Shown: positions 46,939 to 58,530, counted from the first letter of the stretch. The stretch is 64,000 nt of DNA from Larix kaempferi (GCA_027924585.1 BSBM01000372.1:34495001-34559000), one strand, 5' to 3'. Notes: generated by a model from the sequence alone, not told the origin. Numbers and translations are program-made.

Positions 46939-47338
46939 TACGGATTCACGGACGGCGCCAGCCAAAATACCCGCAACCTTGCTTCGGTAGCCTGGGTGCT
47001 CTATTCTCCCACTGGTGAGCTTATCAGGTCAGGAGGAATGTGTCCAGGTTTCACAACCAACAATGCTATGGAATATTAGGCAATCATTGGAACCCTAACC
47101 GACACTATTTCTTTGGGTATGGACCACATTGTCATCCATCTGGATTCTCAACTGGTGGTCTCTCATCTTAACCGGGTTTATACCATCGCGATCCTACCCT
47201 ACTCCATCTCTGTAGATGAGTTCGTCTTCTGGAAAGGTCCTTCAAATCCATTTAGTACCTGCACATTCAACAAGGCATGAACACAGTTGCCGACTCCATG
47301 GCCAACTTCATCTTAGATTGGTACATTGCACACACATG
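46939..47338 (+). pseudogene. Second RNase H domain downstream of integrase (Tat lineage type)
   Basis: YGFTDGAS (first Asp), SVAWVLYSPTGELI, TTNNAMEY (Glu), a TAG at 47077 followed by AIIGTL, then HLDSQLVVSHLNRVY (second Asp). After a frame change near 47190 the reading is LLHLC, LERSFKSI, YLHIQQGMNTVADSMANFILDW, supplying the fourth active-site Asp. Its closest shape is the archaeal/plant-type RNase H rather than the retroviral-type one already present in pol. A second RNase H is a known feature of plant Tat elements. All four acidic residues survive although the frame does not. Confidence 0.8.
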
Positions 47339-47610
47339 AGCATATTCATGAACTTTAAAAGTAGACATAACATGTAAATAATTCATTGTATAAGAAAACA
47401 CATAAACAAGATCACATCATTCATCCATTAAACACATAATGTATAAATCCACCAAAATGTCTGTATATATATAATCAAGATAATGTAGTGCTGATACAAA
47501 AGTCTAAAGCACGACGGATTTCAGTGAGTCCATACAAAATCTAAAGCCTGATAGATTTCAGTAGTACAAAACCTGAGGCTCACATAGCTCTCAGTACATA
47601 CATAATAACA

Positions 47611-48903
47611 TCACTGGGCCTGACGTCTAGCCCGTGTACCTCTAGGTCTAGCAGCCCTCGCCTGCTGGACATGGAAGTAGTCAATTGCCCTCGCCACCTT
47701 GCGGAGTAGTGTACCAAAATGCATAGTCACCCCCACTGTGTACATCTGCATGGGCCTCGGCAGCTCATGCACTGCTACATCTGGAACGTCCAATGTCAAC
47801 CTCATAAGGTTCTCATAGATGTCATCCATCTCCATGATGGCATCCTGCATGGCTGGGGCTACTGGTGATGCCTCTCCTATCCTCGCTAGTAGTGAGACTC
47901 CCACTAGCCGTGAAGGGACCACATCTGCACACACATGTTATTAATTCATCGGGACTACACAAAAAAATTATAAATACACAAAATAAAAATTACAAGGGCC
48001 ATTGTTCTTACCGATGTCTCCCCACTCTGCTCCCTTGGGCAGCACTAGGTCTGGGTCCTCCTTGTAATCCATACCACTGCACGGGTAGTCCTCTATCATG
48101 AGTAGCTAGCTTTCCATCCAAGTGAAGAATCCAAGACCGTACCCGATGATAGGAACCCCGCCACCATGGTAGGCCATCACCTCTGTCCATCTAATGATGT
48201 GAGGATCCCTAGGATCCTAGTCACCTACGGGTGTAGAAGGGGAACCCACTTCAACAAGAATGAGATCACTATCGATCCATACCCGAACTGCTTGAGCTCT
48301 TCGTGCCGACCCTTGGTCAATTGAGCTCGTAGGTTGGTGAGGATTCCCTCACACCAGTTGAACACCTTTGGAGACATGCAGTCCTTCGCGTACAACATCT
48401 GGGACCTGGTAGCTAGATGAGCTTCTTGGCTCTCTGCTATCCTCACTATGGTGAAAATTATAGCACGCAGTGGACGATCTCGCACCTCTTTGATGTAAAT
48501 CTTCCCACTAGAGGCACGGGCATGTGGAGTACAGTGCTGAACAATCAAGTCGTCCACCATCCGGTCACTCCCCTGTGATCCGGTAAGGGCCACATTGTCC
48601 CCGATCCAGGACAATCTAGTCAAGAAGTAGATTTCCTTGACATCTATAGTCAATATGTGCTCTCCGATCACGAAGTACTACTATGCTACGTCCCAATTCT
48701 GGACCATATGCTCCAGCAGTAGGACTTGGGCCCTCATGCCATGGACATTGAAGAACTTCAGTAGCCCACAGTTCTACAATGCCTCTACACATAATGGATC
48801 ATTTGTTGCTTTCACATCATCTACCTCATGTTCTTTCTCATGCCACTCTAGAACCATGTTGGTGGCCACAAACCTATCAATAGGAGCATTTAAACATCAT
48901 TAA
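47611..48903 (-). pseudogene. Spliced antisense gene in Gypsy II 3' region
   Basis: Reads opposite to the element. Upstream exon, about 48903-48012: PIDRFVATNMVLEWHEKEHE, LLKFFNVHGMRAQVLLLEHM, then after two adjacent TAGs YFVIGEHILTIDVKEIYFLTR, then FNWCEGILTNLRAQLT and FGYGSIVISFLL. A frame change near 48230 leads to DPRDPHIIRWTEVMAY and LVLPKGAEWGDI. A perfect-looking intron (48011-47925; CG|GTAAGA ... GTGCAG|ATG, 87 bases) joins in phase to DVVPSRLVGVSLLARIGE and ends PRGTRARRQAQ, stop at 47611. The GEHILTIDVKEIYFL stretch recalls the plant mobile domain (GE-x-T-L...L-x-G-L); this is only a suggestion. Extra antisense frames are known in large plant gypsy elements. Confidence 0.6.
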
Positions 48904-49637
48904 ACCTCACCCGAACCATTAAAACTTTTTCTTGTGGCTTGTTTTTGATTTGTGGGATGGACATTTCCGTCGTCGCACCCCGTACTTACAGACAGAGCGA
49001 CATCATCGCAAGCCACCCTTGCGGGCTTTGCGATGACCCAAGTTCATCGCAGTTCCCATAAGGGAGACATGCGACAACCCGAGGAAGCACAAACTCCCCA
49101 CAAATCAACCCCAAAACCCTAAAAAATGAACAAAATCTGAAATTCTACACCACTGTAAATATGCTAGCTAATATTTAGGGTTACCTGCTCTGAATGGCTC
49201 ATGAAATGGTTGCTTGTAGCTCCTGCAATCGGAGAATGAGATTCTGCTCCAAATGGCACTTTCTTCTCCCCAATTTGGAAAATGAACAATGGTAACTATA
49301 TTTGGTCATTTTTTCTATTTTATAAACAAAAAGGAAATATTCTTTTTCAAATTTAGATGCTCTTTGGGTTATCTTCTATAGTTTGGATCATTTTTACTGC
49401 ATTTGAATGCCTGGTTGACTGTTTGACCTAGTTTTCAAGCACGTAGGAGACGTTAAGTGTTCCATTTGCGCCATTTTCACATTGTTGCGATCATCTCAGG
49501 TATGATCAACCCTTTGAATATTTTGTCGTTATTTTTCATCCGTTAGATTTTAATTATTTAATGATGATGAGCTTAGTCTTTGTTCTTTCTTGTGCTCTTA
49601 AAACCATGAGAATAAGTCACCGAGTTACGATTTATCA
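48904..49637 (+). other. Gypsy II 3' region, no gene
   Basis: 48965-49085 is richer in GC with several GCGACA/CATCGCA motifs able to pair. The rest is AT-rich. Confidence 0.5.
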
Positions 49638-49774
49638 CTTTTCTGGGGCTCGTTGAACTCCTACGGAAAAGGAACCCCCCGAGAGTCTATCTTTAAGTTC
49701 TTTTCAAGCTCTCGAAATATGAAAATATTGCCAAGCGAACTTGTCGCGTTCACGCTTGTTAAAGAATTTGAATG
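49638..49774 (+). other. Structured 3'-UTR RNA: three consecutive pseudoknots (Gypsy II, module 1)
   Basis: Same order as in Gypsy I. 0: CTTTTC 49638/GAAAAG 49666 with GGGG 49645/CCCC 49675. A: CGAGAG 49680/CTCTCG 49709 with TTTTCA 49701/TGAAAA 49720. B: CAAGCG 49732/CGCTTG 49753 with CGTTCA 49747/TGAATG 49769 (one G-U pair). Stem sequences differ from Gypsy I but pair fully. The G-U pair would become C-A on the opposite strand, which favours the sense RNA. A hairpin CCTTTTTTCG/CGAAAAAGG follows at about 49799-49836, then ACTCT/AGAGT (49840/49862), both also present in Gypsy I. Confidence 0.6.
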
Positions 49775-50393
49775 GTTGTCTCCCTGGTGATAGTTTACCC
49801 TTTTTTCGGACCAGGGGGCACTATTTACGAAAAAGGTATACTCTAGCCAATCATGACTGGAAGAGTCCTTGTTCGAGTACACAGGGTACTACCAAAGGAA
49901 CGAACACCAAGAGCAACCACTTCACACAAACAGATCACAGATCAACACACCGATGTTTTGACATGGTTTAAACCCTCTTGAGGGAAACACTCCATGGCCC
50001 CGGCCAAATAGCTTCTACGGGACAATTTATTATGCAAAGAAAGAAAGTTACAAATGAGCTTCTCATAATCGATCAACTAAACAATGACCCTCCATGCTCT
50101 TTAAATAGAGATCATGGACCAATCGGGTGTTAAGCCACGGATCAAGGTTAGGTTTGATCTAAGAGAAGTTGAGCCGTCGGATCACTCTATGTCGGAAACA
50201 TATCGTGACCGTCGGATTAAGTATTTACAAATGCATACTAATGCATACTAAAGAAACACACTATCCCTAACGGATATATTACACAAGTTGATCTTAAATA
50301 ACTCCTAAGTGTCTAAATATCCTAACAGTCCTCTCCCGTGTTGTTTTACCCTTTTTCGAGTGATGAGGCTAAATTTACAAAAAAGGACCGTTG

Positions 50394-50483
50394 GAGTCTT
50401 CTTTAGTTCTTTTCAGACTCTCTAAACATGAAACGACAACCGAGTTTACCTTCTATGGACTCATTAAACTCTAACATTGAAGG
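50394..50483 (+). other. Structured 3'-UTR RNA: pseudoknots A and B (Gypsy II, module 2)
   Basis: A: GAGTCT 50394/AGACTC 50415 with TTTC 50411/GAAA 50430. B: GAGTTTA 50442/TAAACTC 50465 with CCTTC 50449/GAAGG 50479. Preceded by a CCCTTTTTCG ... AAAAAAGG hairpin as in the other modules. Confidence 0.55.
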
Positions 50484-50489
50484 GCCCAC

Positions 50490-51703
50490 CATGGGACGAA
50501 CCCCTCCTCTCCCAGGTTCAGAAAATATTTGGGATTGGACTCATCTATGAGATGAGCTATACCAAGCATCTGGTTACCCTCATCAAGCTCGTTAAAAACA
50601 CATGAGGCACTCATCATTCATGATGGGGAAAAAGGAAAGCTTTTATATTACACCCTTTATATGTGGCAGTACCTAGTCGTTCTTAAACATGGCACTCATT
50701 TGCATTTGCATACTGTACTTGGATCCATCTGTTTGTGCTCGAGTCTTACCTACTTCATGAGTCTAGTCACTCCTTTGATTCATTCAAAGAACACTTCCAT
50801 CATTAGTTGCATTAAGAAGTTAGTGTTGTACTCATCATGTCAATACTGCCAAGTCATGCCATGCCCATGTTCAAGAATACTCTCACCATTCATTATCTGC
50901 AGTCAGTACACCTTCCATCATGTCGGTCTACTCTGAGTCAGTCCTATATGTTACTGTACCATCCGATCTACTCCAAACATCTGTTGTCGTGTTTCGTGTC
51001 GATGATGGGGGATTCATCATGGCCCTCCTTCGACGGATTCATCCTTGTCGACTTCAAATCATCATCTGAGGATTGAATCTAGAAACCATTCGAGTACCTT
51101 GGGCCTGCATGCCTCAATGGCAGGTTACCTCGCTTTCGACATGAGTTTACATCATTGACTCTTGATTGAAAGATTTCGTTAAGCATTCGACTTCAACTCA
51201 TTTATTCGCGCTTGAAGATATGTACTATGATACGTTGGGAATCATTGACATTAATGGTGATTTCCCTCGTGCTTGTTAATGGTATACATCAATGACCAGT
51301 AATCAAGTGGTTTCTACCATGTTCGACGTCAAGACATTTGTAATCACATGGATAGATTCGTATCATTGCGGGTTCAGCTTGAAGACCCTAGGGAGTCATG
51401 TTTTACCCAGGTTGCGATGGAGATTGATTTGAGTCATATTACACAAATCCACATTTTTATTGGTCTTGGTTGTGTTATCATCTCATCATGGATCTACGCT
51501 TGTGTCTAGTAGTCATGATTGTGTTCAGTCGGTCATTACTATCATGGATCTGCAATGTATTGGTCGGTAGCCATGTTGTACATCATATGAGACTATGTAC
51601 TCAGATTCAATTGTACTTTAGAAATGTCCTTCGTCTGATGAGCCATTGCCATTCCTTCTGTCAAATCATTTCACCTATCCAATTTTTAAACAGCTTCATG
51701 CTT
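50490..51703 (+). other. Gypsy II 3' region, no gene
   Basis: No convincing gene or repeat seen. Short open frames here lack recognisable composition. Confidence 0.5.
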
Positions 51704-51712
51704 TGGGGGGCA
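51704..51712 (+). other. Polypurine tract, Gypsy II
   Basis: TGGGGGGCA just before the 3' LTR. Confidence 0.65.
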
Positions 51713-51715
51713 TTC

Positions 51716-52609
51716 TGTTACACCTAAAATCTTACCATCATGAGACTCAGTGTAAACATCCCTAAAGTTTCCTTGACTAAGTCATTAACTTGGAAGAGAT
51801 GCAAACCCTTTTATTCTAGGTTTTAAGAGGTCATCGCAGGTTGTCCTCATGCAACCTGCGACGTTGTAGGTTGTCCTCTTATAGACCGCGATGATGTCAG
51901 TTAATGGACTAAAATAGCTTCTTCGAGCCCATTCTCGAAGGTAGCTGATGTGTATCGCTGTCCCTATCATTTGGGGAAGCTGGAATTCGGTTCCTAACAT
52001 CTTGGAAGGATCCCCTATCTCTCTCCTACCATATCTCAACCTACCCTATCCACTTAGTCCTATATAAGTGAAGCTCACTCCCATTACAAGGGAAGGAAGT
52101 CTATAGTATCTAATTGCTGGTGAAATTAACTTAGGAGAGATCTCTACTCATCCTTGAGAGATCCATTATCCCTTTGGTGGCTTTGGCATTGGATCGATCA
52201 AAGAAGGATTGCTACGTTAAGTCATTGGTTGTAATCGCTTCATCCTATGTATTTCCCTTTTAATACAGTAATATAACTGATTTCCACCAAATTTCATTGT
52301 GTTAATGATATCTTGTGTAGTTTGCTTACTTAACTGCTTACTCAGATCTATTATTGTGTAGGTGCATTTTACTACTTGTTTTGTTGTGTTGTCTTGACAA
52401 GTTTTGCAGCTTGGATATGAAGACCATCAAGCTTGGAGCAGCATTCAAAGAGAAAATATCAACAATCTGAAGGGTAAGAGCATCTAGTTCCTTGATCTCT
52501 AATTAGATCTAGGAGAGTTATTTATGTTTTGTCTTTATTTGTTCTAGACTCATGTTGAGCTAGGGAGATCAGGCCTCGAGTCCACTCTTGGTAGATTCTC
52601 CGTCAAACA
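51716..52609 (+). repeat. Gypsy II 3' LTR
   Basis: 894 bp, TGTTACACC ... GTCAAACA, followed by TSD AGCGC at 52610-52614. Confidence 0.95.
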
Positions 52610-52614
52610 AGCGC

Positions 52615-53350
52615 AAAAATGCACATCTCCCAATCCAAGTACACCCCATGTATGAAATCTGCTCTGAGGCATAATTACACATATATGAGCATACTTATCC
52701 ATGAATCACCTCTGCCATATTGGCTACATACACATATCTGAGCCTACTTATCCATTATTTGGAAGGAAAGCCAATCTTTCACAATTAGCACAAAAATGCA
52801 CACTTCCTCAACCAATCAACCAATGATTTTTCTTACTATCATCACAATCATGTCAGACTATCCTGTGAATGGGATACACATAGAAGAATTGATTTAAAAA
52901 TTTCTATAAACATCAGTAAGTACATGATTTTATTTCTCATATTACTTGTTTTTTATTGATAAATAGTAACAAGAAAGTGCATTTGTATTTCCTATTGAGA
53001 TTACAATGGCTTGATAGAATGGTTTATTTCTAGCCTGCGCGACATACCTTCAACACAGTGAAATTATCAAAAGGTTTTTTTTCTTGGATGAATTTTCAGG
53101 AATTGTCTTTGTTGTGAGTCGTCTTGATGGCCAAAGGTAAGGATGGATACAATGGCATTTTTTCGTTCTTTCATCACCATTCCAAATAATATCGCCAAAA
53201 AAAAGATTTTCGAAATACATTCTCAGTATTATTTCTTCCATGATTGTTTTTTCAAGTTACCCGTGAGATCAATTATTCAAACAATTTGATTTTCAAAAAT
53301 CATTATCATTTTAATTTATTCCCTGATTTTGTTTTTTTGTTGCACGTCAA
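52615..53350. other. Spacer between Gypsy II and the minus-strand LTR element
   Basis: AAAAATGCACA..TCC appears at 52615 and about 52793, and ACACATAT.TGAGC.TACTTATCCAT at about 52667 and 52727, giving a loose duplication. No gene seen. Confidence 0.5.
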
Positions 53351-53355
53351 ATGGG

Positions 53356-55651
53356 TGAAATGTCCCCAATTTAGTCAATTTTTGAAACTTGGACTAGTGA
53401 AGCCCCAAACTGTCCCAAATGATCCCAAATATTTTTGAATGATGTATGGAGTGGATTGAGGTGTATTTGGACACACTAAATCAGCTATTATATGATTTTA
53501 CACTTTCTAAATACTTCAGCAACTTGCATTTACAATTAGAGAATGAAAGGAAGAATTAGTAGGAAAATCGATGTTGAAACCCCCAAGGGTAGATGGATCC
53601 AAAAGAATCCTAAGGATTTAGAATTCGGAAAGAGAGTGTTTGAAAGGTATTGAGACATAAAAATTAATTTGATCGATTCTTTTACACTCTCAAAATACTT
53701 CTGCAATATTCATTTAAGTTCAGGAGAAAATAGGGAAATTTACTAGTAATTTCGAGGTTCAAACCCCCAAGGGTAGATGAAATAAATGGCTTTCCAAATG
53801 TAGTACAACCCTCCCATATTTCAGAACAGATACATGGAATAGTTATAGGACTTCAATGGGAACCCAAGTTCATCATTAATTAGTTCCTAAAGGTTGTTTC
53901 AACTCCCATAAATCAAAGGTTTGTAGACATGCTTTCACATAGGGGGAAATGATAGAAAAACTCCACAACTTGCTATGAATTTTGGGATAATTGTTCCAAT
54001 GAATTGTATAATGTTTATTAAAATTATTCAGTACATTAATGGCTCTCCATACATAACTAAAAGCACATATATTTATTGATACAAATCGAAACCAAACAAC
54101 TTCAAGCTCTCTCAACAAGATATATGGGAAAATGGCTCGAATCTCTTCCTTAAATGTAAATATCACTTGAAATACATAATTTTTCGATTTTTGGATCTCA
54201 TTATATGATTATTACAGAGATATATAGCATCCAAAATGTCCATTAAGTCAAAATAACATTCATTCGCTAACTATGTGCAACAACAAGTGCACTATGCAAA
54301 AGCTATGGGGGAAAATGACACCATTCATGCATAGTTTGGCATTTTTACATGGTTTTACTTGGATATTCAACCTGAGGTTCATATGATCATAAAAAAAATA
54401 TTTCAGACATCATATTACAAATAAATGGGTCCCTAATTTCTCACCCAAAGAGATCAGCATCTCACCAAGTGTGCCCTTCCTCCAAGAGCCAAAATATAGA
54501 GAGAAAATTGGAAGAGATGTGGGAGCAAGTTGAATAAGAGAAGATCACGAGCACCCCTGTAGATTCAAACTGCAAAAAATGACTCCATTATAGCTCTAAA
54601 TGAAAGTTCTGAATGGCCTCTCCAATTTCCAATTAGGATGATAATCTTTCACCCTCGAAATTGGTAGTAAGGCAAGTAGAGTAAACACTCCACTAGCATG
54701 GACAAGCTATGCTCTCCAATTTGCAAAATGAGAAATGATCAAAAGCTGCTTTCCTTCTTTGTTTTTTTCTTTTATAAACTTCTCAATTCCTCTATGGTTC
54801 GAATTCCTTCCAAAATCCTCATGCCAACTCAAGTTGGGAAGAGATTCCAATGTGTTCCACTTGTCCAACAATTCCTAGTCTCCATCTTCCCTCAATTCGA
54901 ATGGGGAAGCTTCTTGGCTGCCATAAATACCTTGTGTGCCCTCTTGGAGGATATTTTTATCCTTGATATGTCATTTATGTCATATGTCAGTAATCAGGTC
55001 TGAAATTTGTCATAAGTTTCATAGAATCTTCATCATTGTTGTCATAGGAGTTAGGGAATCTAGCTCCAAGTGTCACCATTCTTCTAAGATGCCTCTTCCT
55101 CTTCCATGGGAGTTTCTCTTCCACTCCAATTCTACCTTACATGATTCATTCCATGAATAATACCTCTTAAATTCCCCCAAGTATGTTACCCTTCATCTTG
55201 AGCTCAAATTGGTGAGAGAATAATGCCAAGTGTAGTGGGGAATCTTGCCACATGTGGGTCCCACAACCTCTTATGTGCCATCATGATCCAATGCCACCTT
55301 ATTTTATTTTTATTATTATTTATTTAACCCATTTAATGTGAATTTGTAAGTCTAAGGTCATTTTGGGTCTTGTAGCTCCCTTATTCCAACTTTTAATGCT
55401 TCCACCCCCAACCTAGGGAACTAGTAATTTTCCTCCATGATAGTTCATTTGTATGGTATTACAAACTTTGAATTGGGAATTTCTCCTAATGTGACCCACC
55501 TTGTCCATTTGGATCTAATTTTACATTATTACTAACTTGGACATCATTCTTGACAATTATTTGACCCTTGGCATCAATTTGACAAGCTATCATGAGTATG
55601 GCCAAGGGGCTTAGGCCATTGTGACCCAATGAAAAATTTGGGGACATGACA
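53356..55651 (-). repeat. 3' LTR of the minus-strand element
   Basis: 2296 bp. It lacks a 17-base block near its outer end that the other LTR has (a GAAAATTTTCCCAATTT repeat). Short frames inside are not genes. Confidence 0.9.
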
Positions 55652-55667
55652 AATCCTCCCCTCCCAA
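55652..55667 (-). other. Polypurine tract of the minus-strand element
   Basis: On the minus strand TTGGGAGGGGAGGATT runs straight into the LTR start TGTCATG. Confidence 0.9.
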
Positions 55668-56203
55668 TATTGATTTTCCTCAAGAAATTTAAACACATGG
55701 ATGTTGAATAACATGCTTTCTTTCCCAAACTTTGCTTCCCAAAACTTCTCTTCTAAAACTTTGAGTAGTGGCACTCATGCACTACAATTGTGTGTTTCCA
55801 AAAGCAAGGATATGTGGGTTTTATTTTTCATTTTGATATCCCCCGTAACATCACCTCTAAACACCCAAAATATTAATTAAATCCATCAAAACAAGTTTGC
55901 ACAATTACTCTTTACCTCTTTCATATTTTGAAAACCCTTTCTGATACCACTGTGTAATTATTTGAAGTTGCCAATGAGTTGCCCAACTTTGAGTCTTCAA
56001 GATCCCATGAAAATTTTAGAGAGGAACCACCATGATTGTTGCTACACTACTCTGATTAAAATCACCTTATTAAGTGGGAAATAAATCTCTCATACAACTT
56101 GTTTCCAAAAAAAAAATTGAAACCATTGAGACTAAAAATTATTCTAGGGTCCCGTTGTTTGTATTGTACTCCAACAATTAGGAGTTCTCTCCAACCCATA
56201 CCA

Positions 56204-56935
56204 TTAGGCAAGAGAATTCTTGGATCCCATTTCCTTGTATGCATTCTTACAAACATCATAAGTACAAATATAGATCATCAAAGTACATAAAACATAATAA
56301 AAATGTACATCAAGGAGGTGCCTCATAAAAGAATCATGAAAGTGCTTGTACCTCCAAGTAAGTAGACCACCATTTGCCAAGTGCATACAAGCATCAAGTG
56401 AACAATCAAATCTATTCCAATGACATTGGTGAGGATACCATGCAATATAATGCTGCTCCAAAAGGATGCATGATGCATCAAAATAATCATCCATGTGTTC
56501 TTTCATCCGAGAAGTGAATGAAGAACCTCCACTCAAATCTGAACCAATTAGGGAGCAAAGAAAACAATGAACCTTCAAGGGGCTCACATAAGTACCATTT
56601 ATACATCCATGGATATGTGTATCATCAAGAAATAAAAAAGTATATTGCTGACAATAATTTTTTTTTCCAATCATATATCTCTTCACCCAAGTAGTTGATA
56701 AAGTTCCTCCAACATCATTTGAACTAAGCAAGGAGCAAGGAAAATCATGAGTCTTCAAGTGACTCAAGTGAACATCATAAGTGCATCCATGAAGATATGT
56801 ATAATCATAAGGTAAAAAAGGATGCTGCTGCAAATGTAAATAATAATGTTCTCTATTCATGCCATCATCAAAAGGAGAGATAGGAGTTTCATACTCCTCA
56901 TGTTGCACCATTAGAAAAAAAACCCCTTCACCCAA
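56204..56935 (-). CDS. Unknown 243-codon reading frame in non-autonomous LTR element
   Basis: Open without interruption. It has an internal duplication of about 60 residues: HGCTYDVHLSHLKTHDF / CSLLSSNDVGGT / WVKRYM, and HGCINGTYVSPLKVHCF / CSLIGSDLSGGS / MKEHM. Rich in His, Tyr and Cys, with a hydrophobic Tyr/Leu/Cys-rich C-terminus. No known domain recognised. It lies between the larger frame and the polypurine tract, where pol would normally be. It may be a non-coding repeat that stays open by chance; the in-frame internal duplication argues mildly for coding. Confidence 0.35.
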   Translation of the reverse strand: MGEGVFFLMVQHEEYETPISPFDDGMNREHYYLHLQQHPFLPYDYTYLHGCTYDVHLSHLKTHDFPCSLLSSNDVGGTLSTTWVKRYMIGKKNYCQQYTFLFLDDTHIHGCINGTYVSPLKVHCFLCSLIGSDLSGGSSFTSRMKEHMDDYFDASCILLEQHYIAWYPHQCHWNRFDCSLDACMHLANGGLLTWRYKHFHDSFMRHLLDVHFYYVLCTLMIYICTYDVCKNAYKEMGSKNSLA

Positions 56936-57039
56936 TTTTCATCCCCAATTGATGTGGCTGAAAAAGAAGTAGGGGGTGAAGAATTATGAACCAACCTTAA
57001 CTATTTGCAACTCTTACACATCGAAATATTTAATTCATC

Positions 57040-58530
57040 TTATCCATAATTAGCTGGTCCAACTATTGTCAGATCATATGCCTCCTCCAAGGCTTTGCAA
57101 TTCTCTCCATGAGGCAACTCATAATCCCTCTGAACAAGGACAAGTGATTTTCTTCCTTCTTGTTTGAGTGTAGCATCTTCAAGCACCTGCATATCAACAT
57201 GTACCTCATGTTCCACCATTACATGATTTTCCTCCTTTGCAACATGAATTCTTTCATCCATTGAATGATTGTCTGATATGTAGGAGGGTGTAAAGGACAT
57301 TTGCAACTTCTCTTGAAGTTGCTCAATATGCACCATAGATTTTTGGAGTGTATTTTGGGTGGAATCCAACTTATTTGAGAGCTTTTCATTCTCTTATGCA
57401 TCCTTCAAGGTTATTCCATGATACAAACCAACAAGCTCAATTAAATAATCTCTATTAGAGAGCAAATTTAAAAAATTACCTGAGGTGTCCAACATTGCCT
57501 TCTGGATTTTTTCCATGTCTTCAAGGGAATATTTCTCCTCCACACACCAACAAAATTTAGAAACCAATGTATGTGTGTCATGGAGAGTTTTCAAGGCCTC
57601 TTGAATCTTATTTTCATCCATATTCAAGGGCCCTTCAAGAAAATGAGGATCTTGCACATGAACTTCCTCATGTTCTTCCTTCTTGCTTGGACCAACTTCA
57701 TGAATCTCAAGTGGTGATGGGGAAGTTGATATTGGTTCTTCTTCAACTGCTACAAGGTATTCATTTTCATGCTTAATGGAATTTTGGCTTGCAGCAACAC
57801 TTTCAAAAGTGATCTCTATGTCACCAACATAGAGGTGTGAGCACCCATTAATAGGTACTCCTTCATAGTTCAAGCATCCATCAGTAGATGTTCTTTGATT
57901 CATGTCCAAGGTAGAATGTGTATCGAAATGATGTTCAATATTTTCAATAGAGTCTTCTTCATGCTCATGTGATGTTTCTTCATATTTTTCAGAGTTACTT
58001 GGGAGTGACTTTCGATCCTCTTCATGTAATGCTTCTTCTACCTCACCTATTTTAGAACTAGGTGGCTCATGTGTATCCTCCTTTCTCTCCTTCAAGCAAG
58101 CTGATGCATCTTGCACCTTGGTTTCCTTAGGATCAAGATATTTGGAGCCTCTTTTTGAAGAAGGCCCAAAAATTCTATTCAAATAGGAAACACATGCATT
58201 CCATGAAGCTTTAGATATTTCACTACTCTTCTCACAAATAGGTTGATTTTTAATCCTTTCATGCTCCCCCAAATCTAATCTTTGATTGTGCAACATATAT
58301 CTTCTCCATACACATGGGTATACGAATAACTATCATTTATTCCTCCAAATGTGATATGATTGGATATACTTGTAGAAGGTACCTCCCGGATCTTCATACT
58401 GTCTACAATACTCCTCATATTTCTTATCGTAGTCATCATCATACTGCTCATAGAAGTCATTTTCCTTTGAGGCATAGAAAGAATACTCCTCCTCATACTA
58501 ATCATAATATAAATCTGAATAAGAAATGGC
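57040..58530 (-). pseudogene. Unknown acidic/coiled-coil protein of non-autonomous LTR element (gag position)
   Basis: Lies directly after the primer site, where gag would be. One frame, with TAG near 58500, TGA-TAG near 58320 and TAA 57394. N-part is Tyr/Asp/Glu-rich (FYEQYDDDYDKKYEEY, GGTFYKYIQSYHIW). From Met 58296 it continues MLHNQRLDLGEHERIKN, WNACVSYLNRIFGPSSKRG, a long Glu-rich part (HEEDRKSLPSNSEKYEETSH), CWCVEEKYSLEDMEKIQKAM, then heptad-like ENEKLSNKLDSTQNTLQKSM, and ends VGPANYG. No Gag, protease or RT motif. About 490 codons in total. It could be a highly diverged Gag or a captured gene. Confidence 0.45.

Larger units (their letters stand above)
27131..52609 (+). mobile_element. 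Gypsy II: Tat-type Ty3/gypsy element with nested copia insertion
   Basis: Two 894-bp LTRs (27131-28024, 51716-52609) and a perfect 5-bp TSD AGCGC (27126-27130, 52610-52614). The first base of the 5' LTR is C instead of T. Without the nested copia it is about 16 kb: leader, gag, protease, RT, RNase H, integrase, a second RNase H, a spliced antisense gene, and a long 3' region with pseudoknot modules. A second RNase H domain is established for the plant Tat lineage, and antisense extra genes are known in large plant gypsy elements. Hand comparison of about 415 LTR bases gave 24 differences (about 5.8%). All coding domains are broken. Confidence 0.95.

Noticed and set aside
53396-53410. AGTGAAGCCCC near 53396 and 58645 as further MITE ends
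   Set aside because: Both lie at the same place in the two 2.3-kb LTRs and lack the rest of the terminal repeat (CCGTG).
54698-55160. Frames inside the 2.3-kb LTRs, repeated near 60043-60264
   Set aside because: Present in both LTRs with different breaks; no domain, no conservation of frame.
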